NCBI GenBank assembly: GCA_027064025.1
Contig: JAMOQL010000208.1
Coordinates: 1-38,086 of the forward strand
Direction of reading: 5' to 3'
Source of the DNA: Bacteroidales bacterium
Lineage (GTDB): Bacteria > Bacteroidota > Bacteroidia > Bacteroidales > JAFGXI01
DNA: 38,086 nt
Of this stretch, positions 25,113 through 33,317 are shown in pieces. Position 1 is the first letter of the stretch; every line of letters starts with the position of its first letter. Both the position numbers and the translations under genes were made by a program. A model generated the notes under the pieces. That model saw nothing but the letters and a program-made list of their open reading frames with translations. It was not told where the DNA came from and searched no databases.

Positions 25113-26008
25113 TCTAGTTTAGATTCAATATAATGCGTTATTTCTTCTATTTGTTTGGGGTTAAACCATTGGTACTCTGAGTCTCGGCGAATCCATGATA
25201 TTTGTTTACGAGCATATCTTCTGGAACTGTTCTGAATATATTTTACCCCCTCCTCTATAGAATGTTTACCATCGAAAGCATCGAATAACTCTTGGTAACC
25301 AACTGTTTTTAAAGCTGTCAAATTTCTATGTGAATAGAGCAATTTAGCCTCTTTTATCAAACCTTCGTTTACCATTGAAATTACTCGTTTGTTAATGCGT
25401 TCGTATAGCAGCTCCCGCTTCATATTAAGAGCTATCTTTATGGTTTTAAAATTTCTAACCTTATCTTTCGTTTTTCTAAAAGATGAATAAGTTCGGTTGG
25501 TTTGAATGCATATTTCTAGGGCTCTAATTAATCGAGCGGGATTATTTAAATCGACAGATTTGTAGTATTCAGGATCCAATATTTGGAGTTGTTTTTGTAA
25601 GCTGATAATTCCATTTTTTTCAAAAGTGCGATTGAGTTTCTGACGAATTTCAGGATCAGGATCTGGCATTAAATCGATGCCCTTGCAAATTGCATTAATA
25701 TATAAACCAGTGCCTCCGGTTAAGATTACGAATTTATTTTTTTTGTGTAATTCTCCGATTACAGAAATCGCTTCATTTTCGTATCTGCTAACGTTATAAT
25801 ATTCGTGTATAGAAATATTTTGAATAAAATGATGCCTAACCAATTTTAATTCTTTAGGAGAAGGAACAGCAGTTCCAATAGACATCTCTTTGTATATTTG
25901 TCGTGAATCGGCTGAAATTATTTCGGTATTGAATTTTTGAGCTAGTTTAACACTCAAATTTGTTTTCCCAATTCCTGTAGGTCCAGTTATAATGATTAGA
26001 TAGTTCAT
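25109..26008 (-). CDS. miaA: tRNA dimethylallyltransferase
   Basis: MiaA transfers a dimethylallyl group to N6 of A37 in tRNAs reading codons that start with U. At 299 residues it has the P-loop GPTGIGKT (9-16), ISADSRQIYKEMSIGTA with the catalytic aspartate, HHFIQ, the FVILTGGTGLYINA segment, PARLIRALEI, and the C-terminal YARKQISWIRRD tRNA-contact region. It is the last gene of a three-gene operon, 13 bases after the 26022-26543 gene. Its stop codon (25111-25109) overlaps that of the convergent PorE-like gene by two bases, so any shared termination must occur inside a neighbouring gene. Confidence 0.96.
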   Translation of the reverse strand: MNYLIIITGPTGIGKTNLSVKLAQKFNTEIISADSRQIYKEMSIGTAVPSPKELKLVRHHFIQNISIHEYYNVSRYENEAISVIGELHKKNKFVILTGGTGLYINAICKGIDLMPDPDPEIRQKLNRTFEKNGIISLQKQLQILDPEYYKSVDLNNPARLIRALEICIQTNRTYSSFRKTKDKVRNFKTIKIALNMKRELLYERINKRVISMVNEGLIKEAKLLYSHRNLTALKTVGYQELFDAFDGKHSIEEGVKYIQNSSRRYARKQISWIRRDSEYQWFNPKQIEEITHYIESKLD

Positions 26009-26021
26009 TATTCCTTAAGTT

Positions 26022-26543
26022 CTAGAAATCTTCTAAATCGTCAATATTATCAAACGAAATGTTATCATCTTCAAATTCATCAAGGCCACTTTCTTTGGCG
26101 TTGCCTCCTATGTTTTGCATCAAATCGTCTATTTCCTCGTTATCAATATTTATTTGCATAGGAATTTTGCCTTTTACATCAATAGAAAATGCTTTTTCTT
26201 TTGTATCCGTTATTTTGTCAATATTTATGAAAAATGAGCGTTCAGAAAAAAAATCAAATAAATAAAGAAGCTTCTGGTCTTTATTTTTAATTTTAGAGCT
26301 GAGTTTAAAATCATCCATTAGAGCAATATTGCCCATGTCTTCCATATCAATCAACGCTATTTCTTCGTTTTTTTCCCAATCTTCGTTACTCAAGAAAAAA
26401 GAAGCCATTTGCAAAGGGTCATATTCTAAAGCTGTTTGAATAGCTTGGTGTAAATTGCTAAACAAAATATTTTCGTGAGCGATAATTTGCATCTCAAAGT
26501 CTTCAGATTCATCCGAAAACACAGTGATTGTATATTGTTTCAT
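26022..26543 (-). CDS. pRiA4b ORF-3-like (IS1096_ORF3 family) protein with acidic tail
   Basis: A 173-residue cytosolic protein. The first 115 residues match the general pattern of the plasmid pRiA4b ORF-3-like family. These are an N-terminal ubiquitin-like beta strand (YTITVFSDESEDFEMQII), the helix LFSNLHQAIQTALEYD, the ASFFLSNEDWEK segment, and LLYLFDFFSERSFFINIDKI (compare the family's L-Y-YDFGD-W hallmark, here altered). The last 40 residues are strongly acidic and likely disordered. The family is widespread and has no proven biochemical role. Despite its name it is not evidence of an insertion sequence, and no transposase is nearby. It lies between the acyl-CoA reductase gene (24 bases) and miaA (13 bases), so it is co-transcribed with both. 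Confidence 0.72.
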   Translation of the reverse strand: MKQYTITVFSDESEDFEMQIIAHENILFSNLHQAIQTALEYDPLQMASFFLSNEDWEKNEEIALIDMEDMGNIALMDDFKLSSKIKNKDQKLLYLFDFFSERSFFINIDKITDTKEKAFSIDVKGKIPMQINIDNEEIDDLMQNIGGNAKESGLDEFEDDNISFDNIDDLEDF

Positions 26544-26567
26544 GATTTTAGTATAGAGGTTAATTGC

Positions 26568-27617
26568 TTATAATTTAGATAAAAACTTTAAGCTATCTAT
26601 TTGGTCTGCATAATCCCATAATTCAGGCTCTTGAGCCATCCCAAAAGGGATACCTCCTTCAATTAACTGATCTTTGCAAGCTATACATTGAATATCGTTG
26701 TTTTGGTTTTTTATTCTGTTTCTTAAGGTTTCGATATTTGAATAATTTTCGTAAAAAATTACAGATAGAGGAGAGTGATGGCCAATATCTTCTTTTAATA
26801 TAACAAAACCATTTTGTAGAAATTTTAATAGATTCATTAGATATACCGATTGATTATAATCGTAATTATTAGCGTATTTATTGTTATTATATACATAACT
26901 AAAGGGTTCTATGGCTTCAAAGAATAATTTAAAATTGTAATTATCAGGGACAAATAGTTTAGATATGTTTCGACATCCTAGTCCATAATAAGAAAAAATA
27001 TCTTTCCCTAGATTGTACAAATCCTCTGAACTTTCTTTCCCAGTTAGTATTGCCCACGAACTTCTGTTTTTTCTAATGATATTAGGTTTTTTTCCAAAAT
27101 AATATTCAAAATAACGAGCAGAATTATCGCTGCCCGTGGCAATAATAGCATCTACGTCTTTAATACGTTCCTCCCACGAGATATAGTCATTAAACCTGGG
27201 TTCTATCTCGATAAGAATATTTGCTAAAAATTTTGGAAGAATATTATCTTTTGAAGATGTTTTCCCAACAAAATGATGTCCAGAAATTAAGACAGATAGA
27301 AAATCATGAAAGCCTACAAGAGGAATATTTCCTGCTTGAACAACTCCAATCTTTTTGCAATTTTTAGAAAAAGAATAAGCGTTAATCCATTTTGATAGGG
27401 TTGGAGTAGTTAATAAATTGGACCAAGCCTCAACAGATTGTAGAACATGGTCTTTAACGAACCAGCGATTGTAAACTTCTGCTTTTTTTATATTAATAAA
27501 AAAATCATCGTAGAATTTGTTATTTAAAATCCTAAGATCGTCGTTTTTTTCAGTAAAAAATTGTTTTAAAAATGTTCCTAGTTTAGCAAAAGCTTCAACT
27601 CGATTATCGATAGTCAT
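26568..27617 (-). CDS. Acyl-CoA reductase, LuxC family
   Basis: A 349-residue protein of the LuxC-type acyl-CoA reductase family, within the aldehyde dehydrogenase superfamily. The reaction would be NADPH-dependent reduction of a fatty acyl-CoA or enzyme-bound acyl group to aldehyde. Supporting features are IGVVQAGNIPLVGFHDFLS near 95-115, IIATGSDNSARYFEYYF, the RSSWAILTG segment, and YYGLGCRNISKLFVP with the probable catalytic C215. Members of this length are frequent in Bacteroidota, where the natural substrate is unknown; it has nothing to do with luminescence here, as luxAB/D/E are absent. I chose ATG 27617 over an in-frame TTG at 27635. It is the first gene of the operon with the ORF-3-like gene and miaA. 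Confidence 0.8.
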   Translation of the reverse strand: MTIDNRVEAFAKLGTFLKQFFTEKNDDLRILNNKFYDDFFINIKKAEVYNRWFVKDHVLQSVEAWSNLLTTPTLSKWINAYSFSKNCKKIGVVQAGNIPLVGFHDFLSVLISGHHFVGKTSSKDNILPKFLANILIEIEPRFNDYISWEERIKDVDAIIATGSDNSARYFEYYFGKKPNIIRKNRSSWAILTGKESSEDLYNLGKDIFSYYGLGCRNISKLFVPDNYNFKLFFEAIEPFSYVYNNNKYANNYDYNQSVYLMNLLKFLQNGFVILKEDIGHHSPLSVIFYENYSNIETLRNRIKNQNNDIQCIACKDQLIEGGIPFGMAQEPELWDYADQIDSLKFLSKL

Positions 27618-27732
27618 ACATTTAGTATTAAGCAAGACAATTTCAAAAGAATAACCTTAACCTTGTCACTGAATATTTTTAAGGAATGCTGATTCTCGAA
27701 ATGACTCATAAATTTCTGCAAAAGTAATAAAA

Positions 27733-28140
27733 TTATGAATTTTTAAACCATTCTAGTGCATCTTCTCTTTTGCTAAAGAATTTAAATTTAATCCCAAATT
27801 TTTTAGTGGAATTCATAATGTTGTTAAGATAATATTTTTGAAAGATATTACCTTCAAACAATACGGCTCCATCTTTTAATTTGTTTTTAATTGCCCTAGG
27901 AAGAGCAATCTCTTGAAACCATTTTCTGTAAGCTGGTGATAATACACCTTGTAATCTTATGTCTGAAAGGAAGTGTACTACTTTTTCAGGGTTGTTTTCT
28001 TGAAAATCTAAAGCATGATTAAATGCGTTTTGATATTCTTCGATACTAATTTTTTTTACCTTTTTCCAAATTATTTGAACTAATTGATCTGTTGGAAAAT
28101 ACTCTACAAGAGCATAGTCTGTTTCTAAAATTGTTTCCAT
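27733..28140 (-). CDS. Small cytosolic protein, possibly SpoIIAA/STAS-like fold
   Basis: A 135-residue protein with no signal peptide or membrane segment. Its alternating pattern is beta strand (YALVEYFPTDQLVQIIWK), helix (IEEYQNAFNHALDFQE), strand (VVHFLSDIRLQGVL), helix (AYRKWFQEIALPRAI), strand (GAVLFEG) and final helix (KREDALEWFKN). This order resembles SpoIIAA-like/STAS proteins, in which a serine or aspartate after the second strand can be a phosphorylation site; here it reads LSDIR. If true it could be a partner for a SpoIIE-type phosphatase such as the 11535 gene, but the two are 14 kb apart and the link is speculative. It is a single gene between the luxC-like operon and the rimP promoter region. 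Confidence 0.65.
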   Translation of the reverse strand: METILETDYALVEYFPTDQLVQIIWKKVKKISIEEYQNAFNHALDFQENNPEKVVHFLSDIRLQGVLSPAYRKWFQEIALPRAIKNKLKDGAVLFEGNIFQKYYLNNIMNSTKKFGIKFKFFSKREDALEWFKNS

Positions 28141-28265
28141 AAGTTGCGTAACTTTAATATTATGCTATGAAGATAATACATTTTAATTAAGTTTCTAAGA
28201 AAATAATCGAAATACCTGAATTTCTATGGGTGACTTCGTTGAACGAGTATAAATAAGCAAAATTA

Positions 28266-28297
28266 TTTGTCTAAACCCACTAATTTACATACATTTG
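28266..28297 (+). promoter_or_regulatory. Complete -33/-7 promoter of the rimP-nusA-infB operon
   Basis: TTTG (28266-28269), a 20-base spacer and TACATTTG (28290-28297) match the Bacteroidota primary-sigma consensus TTTG-N19-21-TAnnTTTG exactly. Transcription would start near 28304, so the hairpin at 28315-28335 lies about 10 bases into the transcript. This is the best promoter in the window. Confidence 0.85.
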
Positions 28298-28314
28298 CAG
28301 CGAAATTGATAGTG

Positions 28315-28342
28315 TAGGGGACGGAAAGTCCCCTAATTTTTT
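28315..28342 (+). terminator. Terminator-like hairpin in the rimP leader (possible attenuator)
   Basis: TAGGGGAC (28315-28322) pairs perfectly with GTCCCCTA (28328-28335) around a GGAAA loop, followed by A-T6 (28336-28342). The ATG of rimP comes at 28348. It is a full intrinsic-terminator shape placed between promoter and first gene of the operon that encodes NusA. An analogous terminator precedes rimP-nusA-infB in enterobacteria, which suggests attenuation. Confidence 0.75.
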
Positions 28343-28347
28343 AGCTT

Positions 28348-28824
28348 ATGATTGATAAAAACACAGTTAAAGACTTTGTAGTCAGTAATTTAAAAGAAAC
28401 TCATTTCCTTATTGATATAACAGTGAGTAATTCTAATCAGATTCAAGTTTATATAGATAGTATGGAGGGCTTGCCTATTGCAGAGTGTGTTTCTTATACG
28501 CGGTTAATAGAAGAGCAGTTTGATAGAGATGTTGAAGACTATGAGTTAAGTGTTTCTTCTGGTGGTTTAGATTTGCCATTTATCGTTTCCAAACAATTCG
28601 ATAAATATTTGGGTAAAGAAGTGGAAGTTGTTACTGCAGAAGGTGTTAAATCTAATGGCGTATTGCTTTCACATAATAATGATAATTTTGTGCTTGAGGT
28701 TGAAAGAAAAGAGTTAGTAGAGGGGAAAAAACGTAAGGTATTAGTGAAAAAAGGAGTAGAATTTAACAAAGATGCTGTAAAATCAGTAAAGCCTTTTTTT
28801 AGTTTTAAAAAGAAAAAGAAATAG
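28348..28824 (+). CDS. rimP: Ribosome maturation factor RimP
   Basis: RimP assists late assembly of the 30S subunit. The protein is 158 residues with the N-terminal domain (FLIDITVSNSNQIQVYIDS, CVSYTRLIEEQFDR, then the YELSVSSGGLDLPF signature) and the C-terminal SH3-like barrel (LGKEVEVVTAEG, GVLLSHNNDNFVLEV). The signature normally reads VSSPGLDxPF; here the proline is glycine. The tail is a run of lysines. Gene order rimP-nusA-infB is conserved across bacteria and confirms the call. It follows a strong promoter and a terminator-like leader hairpin; nusA begins 85 bases downstream. Confidence 0.95.
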   Translation: MIDKNTVKDFVVSNLKETHFLIDITVSNSNQIQVYIDSMEGLPIAECVSYTRLIEEQFDRDVEDYELSVSSGGLDLPFIVSKQFDKYLGKEVEVVTAEGVKSNGVLLSHNNDNFVLEVERKELVEGKKRKVLVKKGVEFNKDAVKSVKPFFSFKKKKK

Positions 28825-28909
28825 AAATTTAAGATTCATAGCCAGACATTAAAGCAAATGAATTTTAATAATAAAAATTTAATTACAATATATTAAACAA
28901 TAGATTAAA

Positions 28910-30148
28910 ATGGAAAATCTTAATTTGATTGATTATTTCTCAGAATTTAAGGAACTTAAAAATATTAATAGAGAAATTTTAATAAAAGTACTCGAAGATG
29001 TTTTTAAGAGTATGTTAGAAAAGCAATTTGAATCAGCAGAAAATTTTGATGTTATTATTAACCCAGATAAAGGCGATTTCGAGATTTGGAGAAATAGAAA
29101 TGTTGTTGCAGATGAAGATTTTTCAGATCCTAATACAGAAATTTCTCTCACTGCGGCTAAAGAAATAGATGATGATTATGAGGAGGGAGAAGAAGTTACC
29201 GATGAAGTTAAGTTAGGCGATTTTGGAAGAAGAGCAATTCTTGCTTTACGTCAGAACCTTTCTTCAAAGATTATGGAATTAGAAAAAGATAATCTTTACA
29301 ATATATATAAAGACAGAATCGGATTAATTGTTTCTGGTGAGGTTTATCAAGTATGGAAACGTGAAATATTAATTATTGACGACGAAGGCAACGAGTTAAT
29401 ACTCCCTAAGCAAGAACAAATTCCTGCTGATTATTTTCGTAAGGGAGACAATGTTAAAGCCGTTGTAATTCGAGTAGAAATGCGCAATGGAAGCCCATTA
29501 ATTATACTATCAAGAACCTCGTCCGTATTCTTAGAAAGATTGTTCGAATTAGAAGTGCCCGAAATTTTTGATGGCTTAATAACGATTAAGAAAATTGTTA
29601 GAATGCCAGGAGAAAGAGCTAAGGTTGCTGTTGAGTCTTACGACGAAAGAATTGATCCTGTTGGAGCGTGTGTAGGAATGAAAGGCTCTAGAATCCATGG
29701 TATTGTAAGAGAATTGCATAACGAAAATATCGATGTAATAAATTATACCCATAACTTAAATCTTTATATCTCTAGAGCATTAAGCCCTGCTAAAATAAAT
29801 AGGATAGAAATAAAAGAAGACGATAAGAAAGCCGATATCTATTTAGATCCAGACCAGGTTTCTAAGGCTATTGGTAGAAATGGACTAAATATTAAATTAG
29901 CAATTCAATTGACCGAATACGAAATTGATGTCTATAGAGACGTTAACGAAGAAGATGAAGACGATGTTAAATTAGAAGAATTTAGCGACGAAATCGAGGC
30001 TTGGGTTATTGATGAGTTTAAGAAAGTTGGACTTGATACAGCAAAAGGTGTTTTAGCACTTTCAATTGAAGACTTAGAAAAAAGAACAGATCTCGAAGAG
30101 GAAACAATTGGAGATGTTTTACAAGTCCTTAAAGAAGAGTTTGAATAA
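28910..30148 (+). CDS. nusA: Transcription termination/antitermination factor NusA
   Basis: NusA binds RNA polymerase and modulates pausing, termination and antitermination. At 412 residues it has the N-terminal polymerase-binding domain (1-130), an S1 domain (about 135-200, GLIVSGEVYQVWKREILIID), and KH1 and KH2 (about 235-345, with DPVGACVGMKGSRI and SKAIGRNGLNIKLA). A short C-terminal helix-hairpin-helix-like tail carries the GVLALSIEDLEKRTDL segment. It lacks the long acidic repeats of proteobacterial NusA, as usual for Bacteroidota. It is the second gene of the operon. The terminator-like structure in the leader gives NusA a way to regulate its own operon. Confidence 0.97.
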   Translation: MENLNLIDYFSEFKELKNINREILIKVLEDVFKSMLEKQFESAENFDVIINPDKGDFEIWRNRNVVADEDFSDPNTEISLTAAKEIDDDYEEGEEVTDEVKLGDFGRRAILALRQNLSSKIMELEKDNLYNIYKDRIGLIVSGEVYQVWKREILIIDDEGNELILPKQEQIPADYFRKGDNVKAVVIRVEMRNGSPLIILSRTSSVFLERLFELEVPEIFDGLITIKKIVRMPGERAKVAVESYDERIDPVGACVGMKGSRIHGIVRELHNENIDVINYTHNLNLYISRALSPAKINRIEIKEDDKKADIYLDPDQVSKAIGRNGLNIKLAIQLTEYEIDVYRDVNEEDEDDVKLEEFSDEIEAWVIDEFKKVGLDTAKGVLALSIEDLEKRTDLEEETIGDVLQVLKEEFE

Positions 30149-30277
30149 TATATTATTTTGTAATTTTGATTTTCTTCTGGTCTAAAAACTATGAATTAAA
30201 GAGAAGATAAAATAAGAACAAGAATATAATCACAAATCAACACATATTAAATGTGTAATTATTGAGTAAGAATTTAG

Positions 30278-33208
30278 ATGGCAAAATTGACACGATTAAG
30301 CAAAGCTGCAAGAGAATTTAATGTTGGAATTTCAACTATTGTTGATTTTTTAGCAAATAAAGGCATTGAGATTGACTCTAATCCTAATACGAAATTAGAG
30401 AACGATGCTTACAACCTGTTATCTGCGGAATACAGTGCAGATCTTAAGCTTAAAAAGGCCTCTGATTCATTAGATTTACATAGAAAGTCTAAAGAATCGG
30501 TCTCAATAGAAGATGTTGAAGAAAAAGAAGCTCCACAGCAGGAAAAAGAAGAAGAGCTTACCATTAAGACCAATACGGCAACAAAGCCAACGGTAACAAA
30601 GCCAACGGAAATTAAGACTAATGTGCCTAAAAGTGACGGTCCGAAAGTTTTAGGGAAAATTGACTTGAATAAGAAACCTAAGGTTAAAACGCCAGAACCT
30701 CCCAAAGAAGAACCTAAAAAAGAGGAAGAAAAAATTGAAGTAAAGGTTAAAGAAGAGGTAAAACCAAAAGTAAAGGAATCGACTCCTATTAAGGAAAAAA
30801 AACAAAATAAAAAGTCTAAATCAGAAATTGTTGTTACAGAAACACCAAAAGTTGAGAAAGAAGATCTTAAAGTTTTAGGTAAAATAGATTTAGATTCAAT
30901 TAATCAAAAAACTAGACCTAAAAAGAAGACTCGAGCTGAAAAAGATGCTGAGCGCGAGGAAAGAAAAAAGTCTAATAAAGTTATAGAGACAAAAGTTGAA
31001 GACAAAAAGGTAGAAGAATCTGTAGAGGTGACACCTATTGTTAAAAAAGAGGAAGAGATTTTTCGTTTAGAAAAAGCCAAATTAACCGGTCCAAAAGTAC
31101 TAGGAAAGATTGAACTGAAAGACGAGAAAAAGCCTAGTTTTGGTAAAAAGAAAAAGCGTAAACGGATTAAGAAAGAAAAAATTAACCCTGCTGCAGCTAA
31201 TAAACCAGGAAATAATAATCACAAAGCAAAACCTGGACAAGGTGGAGGCAAATTTGATAAAAAGAAAAAAGTTTTTGGAAAGAAAAAGCCTGTAGTTAAG
31301 GCTGAGGTTAGCGAAGAGGATGTTCAAAAGCAAATAAAAGAGACTTTAGCAAGACTTACCAACAAGCAAAAAGGAAAAGGTGCTAAACATCGTAGAGATA
31401 AAAGAGAGTCTGATAGAGATAAGGTTCAACAGGAATTTGATAAAGCAGAATCAGAAAAAAATATACTAAAAGTTACAGAATTTGTTTCTGTTAACGAACT
31501 TGCTACAATGATGAATGTGTCGGTTACCGATGTAATTTCATCTTGTATGAGTTTAGGATTATTTGTGTCAATAAATCAAAGATTAGATGCCGAAACCATG
31601 GCTATGGTGGCTGAAGAATTCTCTTATACTGTAGAATTTGTATCTGTAGAAGTTCAAGAAGCCATTGCTCAAGACGAAGATAACGAAGAGGATTTATTAC
31701 CTAGAGCACCTATTGTTACGGTGATGGGACACGTAGATCACGGTAAAACAAAATTGTTAGATTATATTAGAAAGGCTAATGTAATTGCCGGTGAAGCTGG
31801 AGGAATTACTCAACATATTGGAGCATATAGTGTAGAGTTAGAAGAAGGTAAAAAAATTACATTCCTAGATACTCCTGGTCACGAAGCATTTACTGCGATG
31901 AGAGCGCGTGGAGCACAAGTTACAGACGTTGCTATTATTGTAGTGGCGGCAGACGATGGAATCATGCCTCAAACAAAAGAAGCAATAAATCACGCATCAG
32001 CAGCTGGGGTTCCAATTATCTTTGCAATCAATAAGATTGATAAACCAGCAGCGAATCCCGATAAGATAAAAGAGCAATTAGCTCAAATGAATTATATGGT
32101 TGAAGAATGGGGTGGTAAATATCAATCTCAGGATATATCAGCATTGTCAGGATTAAATATTGGAGATCTTTTAGAAAAAGTATTATTGGAAGCAGAAATG
32201 CTAGATTTAAAAGCCAACCCTAATAAAAAAGCTGTCGGTTCTATTATCGAATCCGAATTAGACAAAGGAAGAGGATATGTTTCTACTATTTTAGTTGAAG
32301 CAGGAACCTTAAAAATAGGCGATGTTATCCTAGCCGGTTCATATCATGGACGTATCAAAGCTATGTTTGATGAACGAGGTAAAAAGGTGAAAGAAGTTGG
32401 CCCAGCTACTCCTGTTCAGATTTTAGGTTTGAATGGAGCGCCACCATCAGGAGATAATTTCAATGTTATGGAAAGTGATGCTGAAGCAAGAAATGTTGCA
32501 AATAAACGCGAACAATTGGGGCGTCAGCAAAGTTTAAGAACTCAAAAACATTTGACCCTAGACGAAATTGGAAGACGTATTGCTATTGGAAATTTCCAAG
32601 AATTGAATGTTATTATTAAAGGTGATGTGGATGGTTCTATAGAAGCGTTGACTGATTCATTAATTAAACTTTCTACAGAAGAAATTCAAGTTAATGTTAT
32701 ACATAAAGCCGTTGGAGAGATTTCTGAATCAGATATTAGTTTAGCAAATGCTTCCGATGCAATAATTATTGGTTTCCAAGTTAGACCATCACTGGCTGCA
32801 AGAAAATTAGCAGAAAAAGAAGAAATTGATATTCGTTTATACTCTATTATCTACGATGCTATTAATGAGTTGAAAGATGCTATGTCTGGTATGTTATCTC
32901 CAGAAATAAAAGAGGAAATTGTTGCTAATGTTGAAGTTCGAGAAGTATTTAAGATTACTAAAGTAGGAACAATTGCTGGCTGTATGGTTCGTGAAGGAAA
33001 GATTACAAGAAATTCAAAAATCCGATTAATAAGAGATGGAATTGTTATTTATGATGGCTTGTTAGGATCTCTTAAACGTTTTAAAGATGATGTTAAAGAG
33101 GTTAAGAATGGTTACGAATGTGGATTGAATATTGAAAAATATAATGACATTAAAGAAGGTGACGTTATTGAGGCTTACGAACAAAAAGAAGTAGCAAGAA
33201 CCTTATAA
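30278..33208 (+). CDS. infB: Translation initiation factor IF-2
   Basis: The GTPase that delivers initiator tRNA to the 30S subunit and promotes subunit joining; 976 residues. The N-terminal IF2N helix-turn-helix ([20 protein letters not shown]) is followed by a lysine/glutamate-rich linker (about 70-390) containing three copies of KVLGKI(D/E)L at 121-130, 198-205 and 271-280. A second IF2N motif ([18 protein letters not shown]) leads into the G domain: G1 GHVDHGKT (484-491), G3 DTPGH, G4 NKID. Domains II, III and IV follow, with domain III holding [13 protein letters not shown]. It is complete and ends at its own terminator 22 bases on. The 129-base gap before it shows no extra promoter consensus. 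Confidence 0.97.
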   Translation: MAKLTRLSKAAREFNVGISTIVDFLANKGIEIDSNPNTKLENDAYNLLSAEYSADLKLKKASDSLDLHRKSKESVSIEDVEEKEAPQQEKEEELTIKTNTATKPTVTKPTEIKTNVPKSDGPKVLGKIDLNKKPKVKTPEPPKEEPKKEEEKIEVKVKEEVKPKVKESTPIKEKKQNKKSKSEIVVTETPKVEKEDLKVLGKIDLDSINQKTRPKKKTRAEKDAEREERKKSNKVIETKVEDKKVEESVEVTPIVKKEEEIFRLEKAKLTGPKVLGKIELKDEKKPSFGKKKKRKRIKKEKINPAAANKPGNNNHKAKPGQGGGKFDKKKKVFGKKKPVVKAEVSEEDVQKQIKETLARLTNKQKGKGAKHRRDKRESDRDKVQQEFDKAESEKNILKVTEFVSVNELATMMNVSVTDVISSCMSLGLFVSINQRLDAETMAMVAEEFSYTVEFVSVEVQEAIAQDEDNEEDLLPRAPIVTVMGHVDHGKTKLLDYIRKANVIAGEAGGITQHIGAYSVELEEGKKITFLDTPGHEAFTAMRARGAQVTDVAIIVVAADDGIMPQTKEAINHASAAGVPIIFAINKIDKPAANPDKIKEQLAQMNYMVEEWGGKYQSQDISALSGLNIGDLLEKVLLEAEMLDLKANPNKKAVGSIIESELDKGRGYVSTILVEAGTLKIGDVILAGSYHGRIKAMFDERGKKVKEVGPATPVQILGLNGAPPSGDNFNVMESDAEARNVANKREQLGRQQSLRTQKHLTLDEIGRRIAIGNFQELNVIIKGDVDGSIEALTDSLIKLSTEEIQVNVIHKAVGEISESDISLANASDAIIIGFQVRPSLAARKLAEKEEIDIRLYSIIYDAINELKDAMSGMLSPEIKEEIVANVEVREVFKITKVGTIAGCMVREGKITRNSKIRLIRDGIVIYDGLLGSLKRFKDDVKEVKNGYECGLNIEKYNDIKEGDVIEAYEQKEVARTL

Positions 33209-33229
33209 TCTATATTAAAAGATATTTAA

Positions 33230-33259
33230 AGAGAAGTCGATTAGGCTTCTCTTTTTTTG
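33230..33259 (+). terminator. Rho-independent terminator after infB
   Basis: AGAGAAGTC (33230-33238) pairs with GGCTTCTCT (33244-33252), one G-T wobble and a five-base loop, followed by T6. It closes the rimP-nusA-infB operon. Confidence 0.87.
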
Positions 33260-33290
33260 TTTTCATAACTTTCGCAATCTAGGAAAATAG

Positions 33291-33298
33291 TATCTTTG
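33291..33298 (+). promoter_or_regulatory. -7 promoter element for mnmG
   Basis: TATCTTTG matches TAnnTTTG exactly, 20 bases before the ATG at 33318. The predicted start near 33304 removes the in-frame TTG at 33303 as a likely initiator. The -33 region is imperfect (TTTC at 33270-33273, 17-base spacer). Confidence 0.6.
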
Positions 33299-33317
33299 TA
33301 AATTGAAAAAAGGAAAG

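Noticed and set aside
26022-26543. Insertion sequence suggested by the IS1096/pRiA4b ORF-3 family name
   Set aside because: There is no transposase, terminal inverted repeat or target duplication nearby; the family occurs widely as a chromosomal gene.
27693-27716. Possible further copy of the dispersed palindrome (TTCTCGAAATGACTCATAAA)
   Set aside because: Only a short stretch resembles the repeat and no inverted partner is present.
33303-33317. TTG-initiated extension of MnmG
   Set aside because: A -7 element at 33291-33298 puts the transcript start near 33304, and ATG 33318 has a good AGGA upstream and matches the family start.
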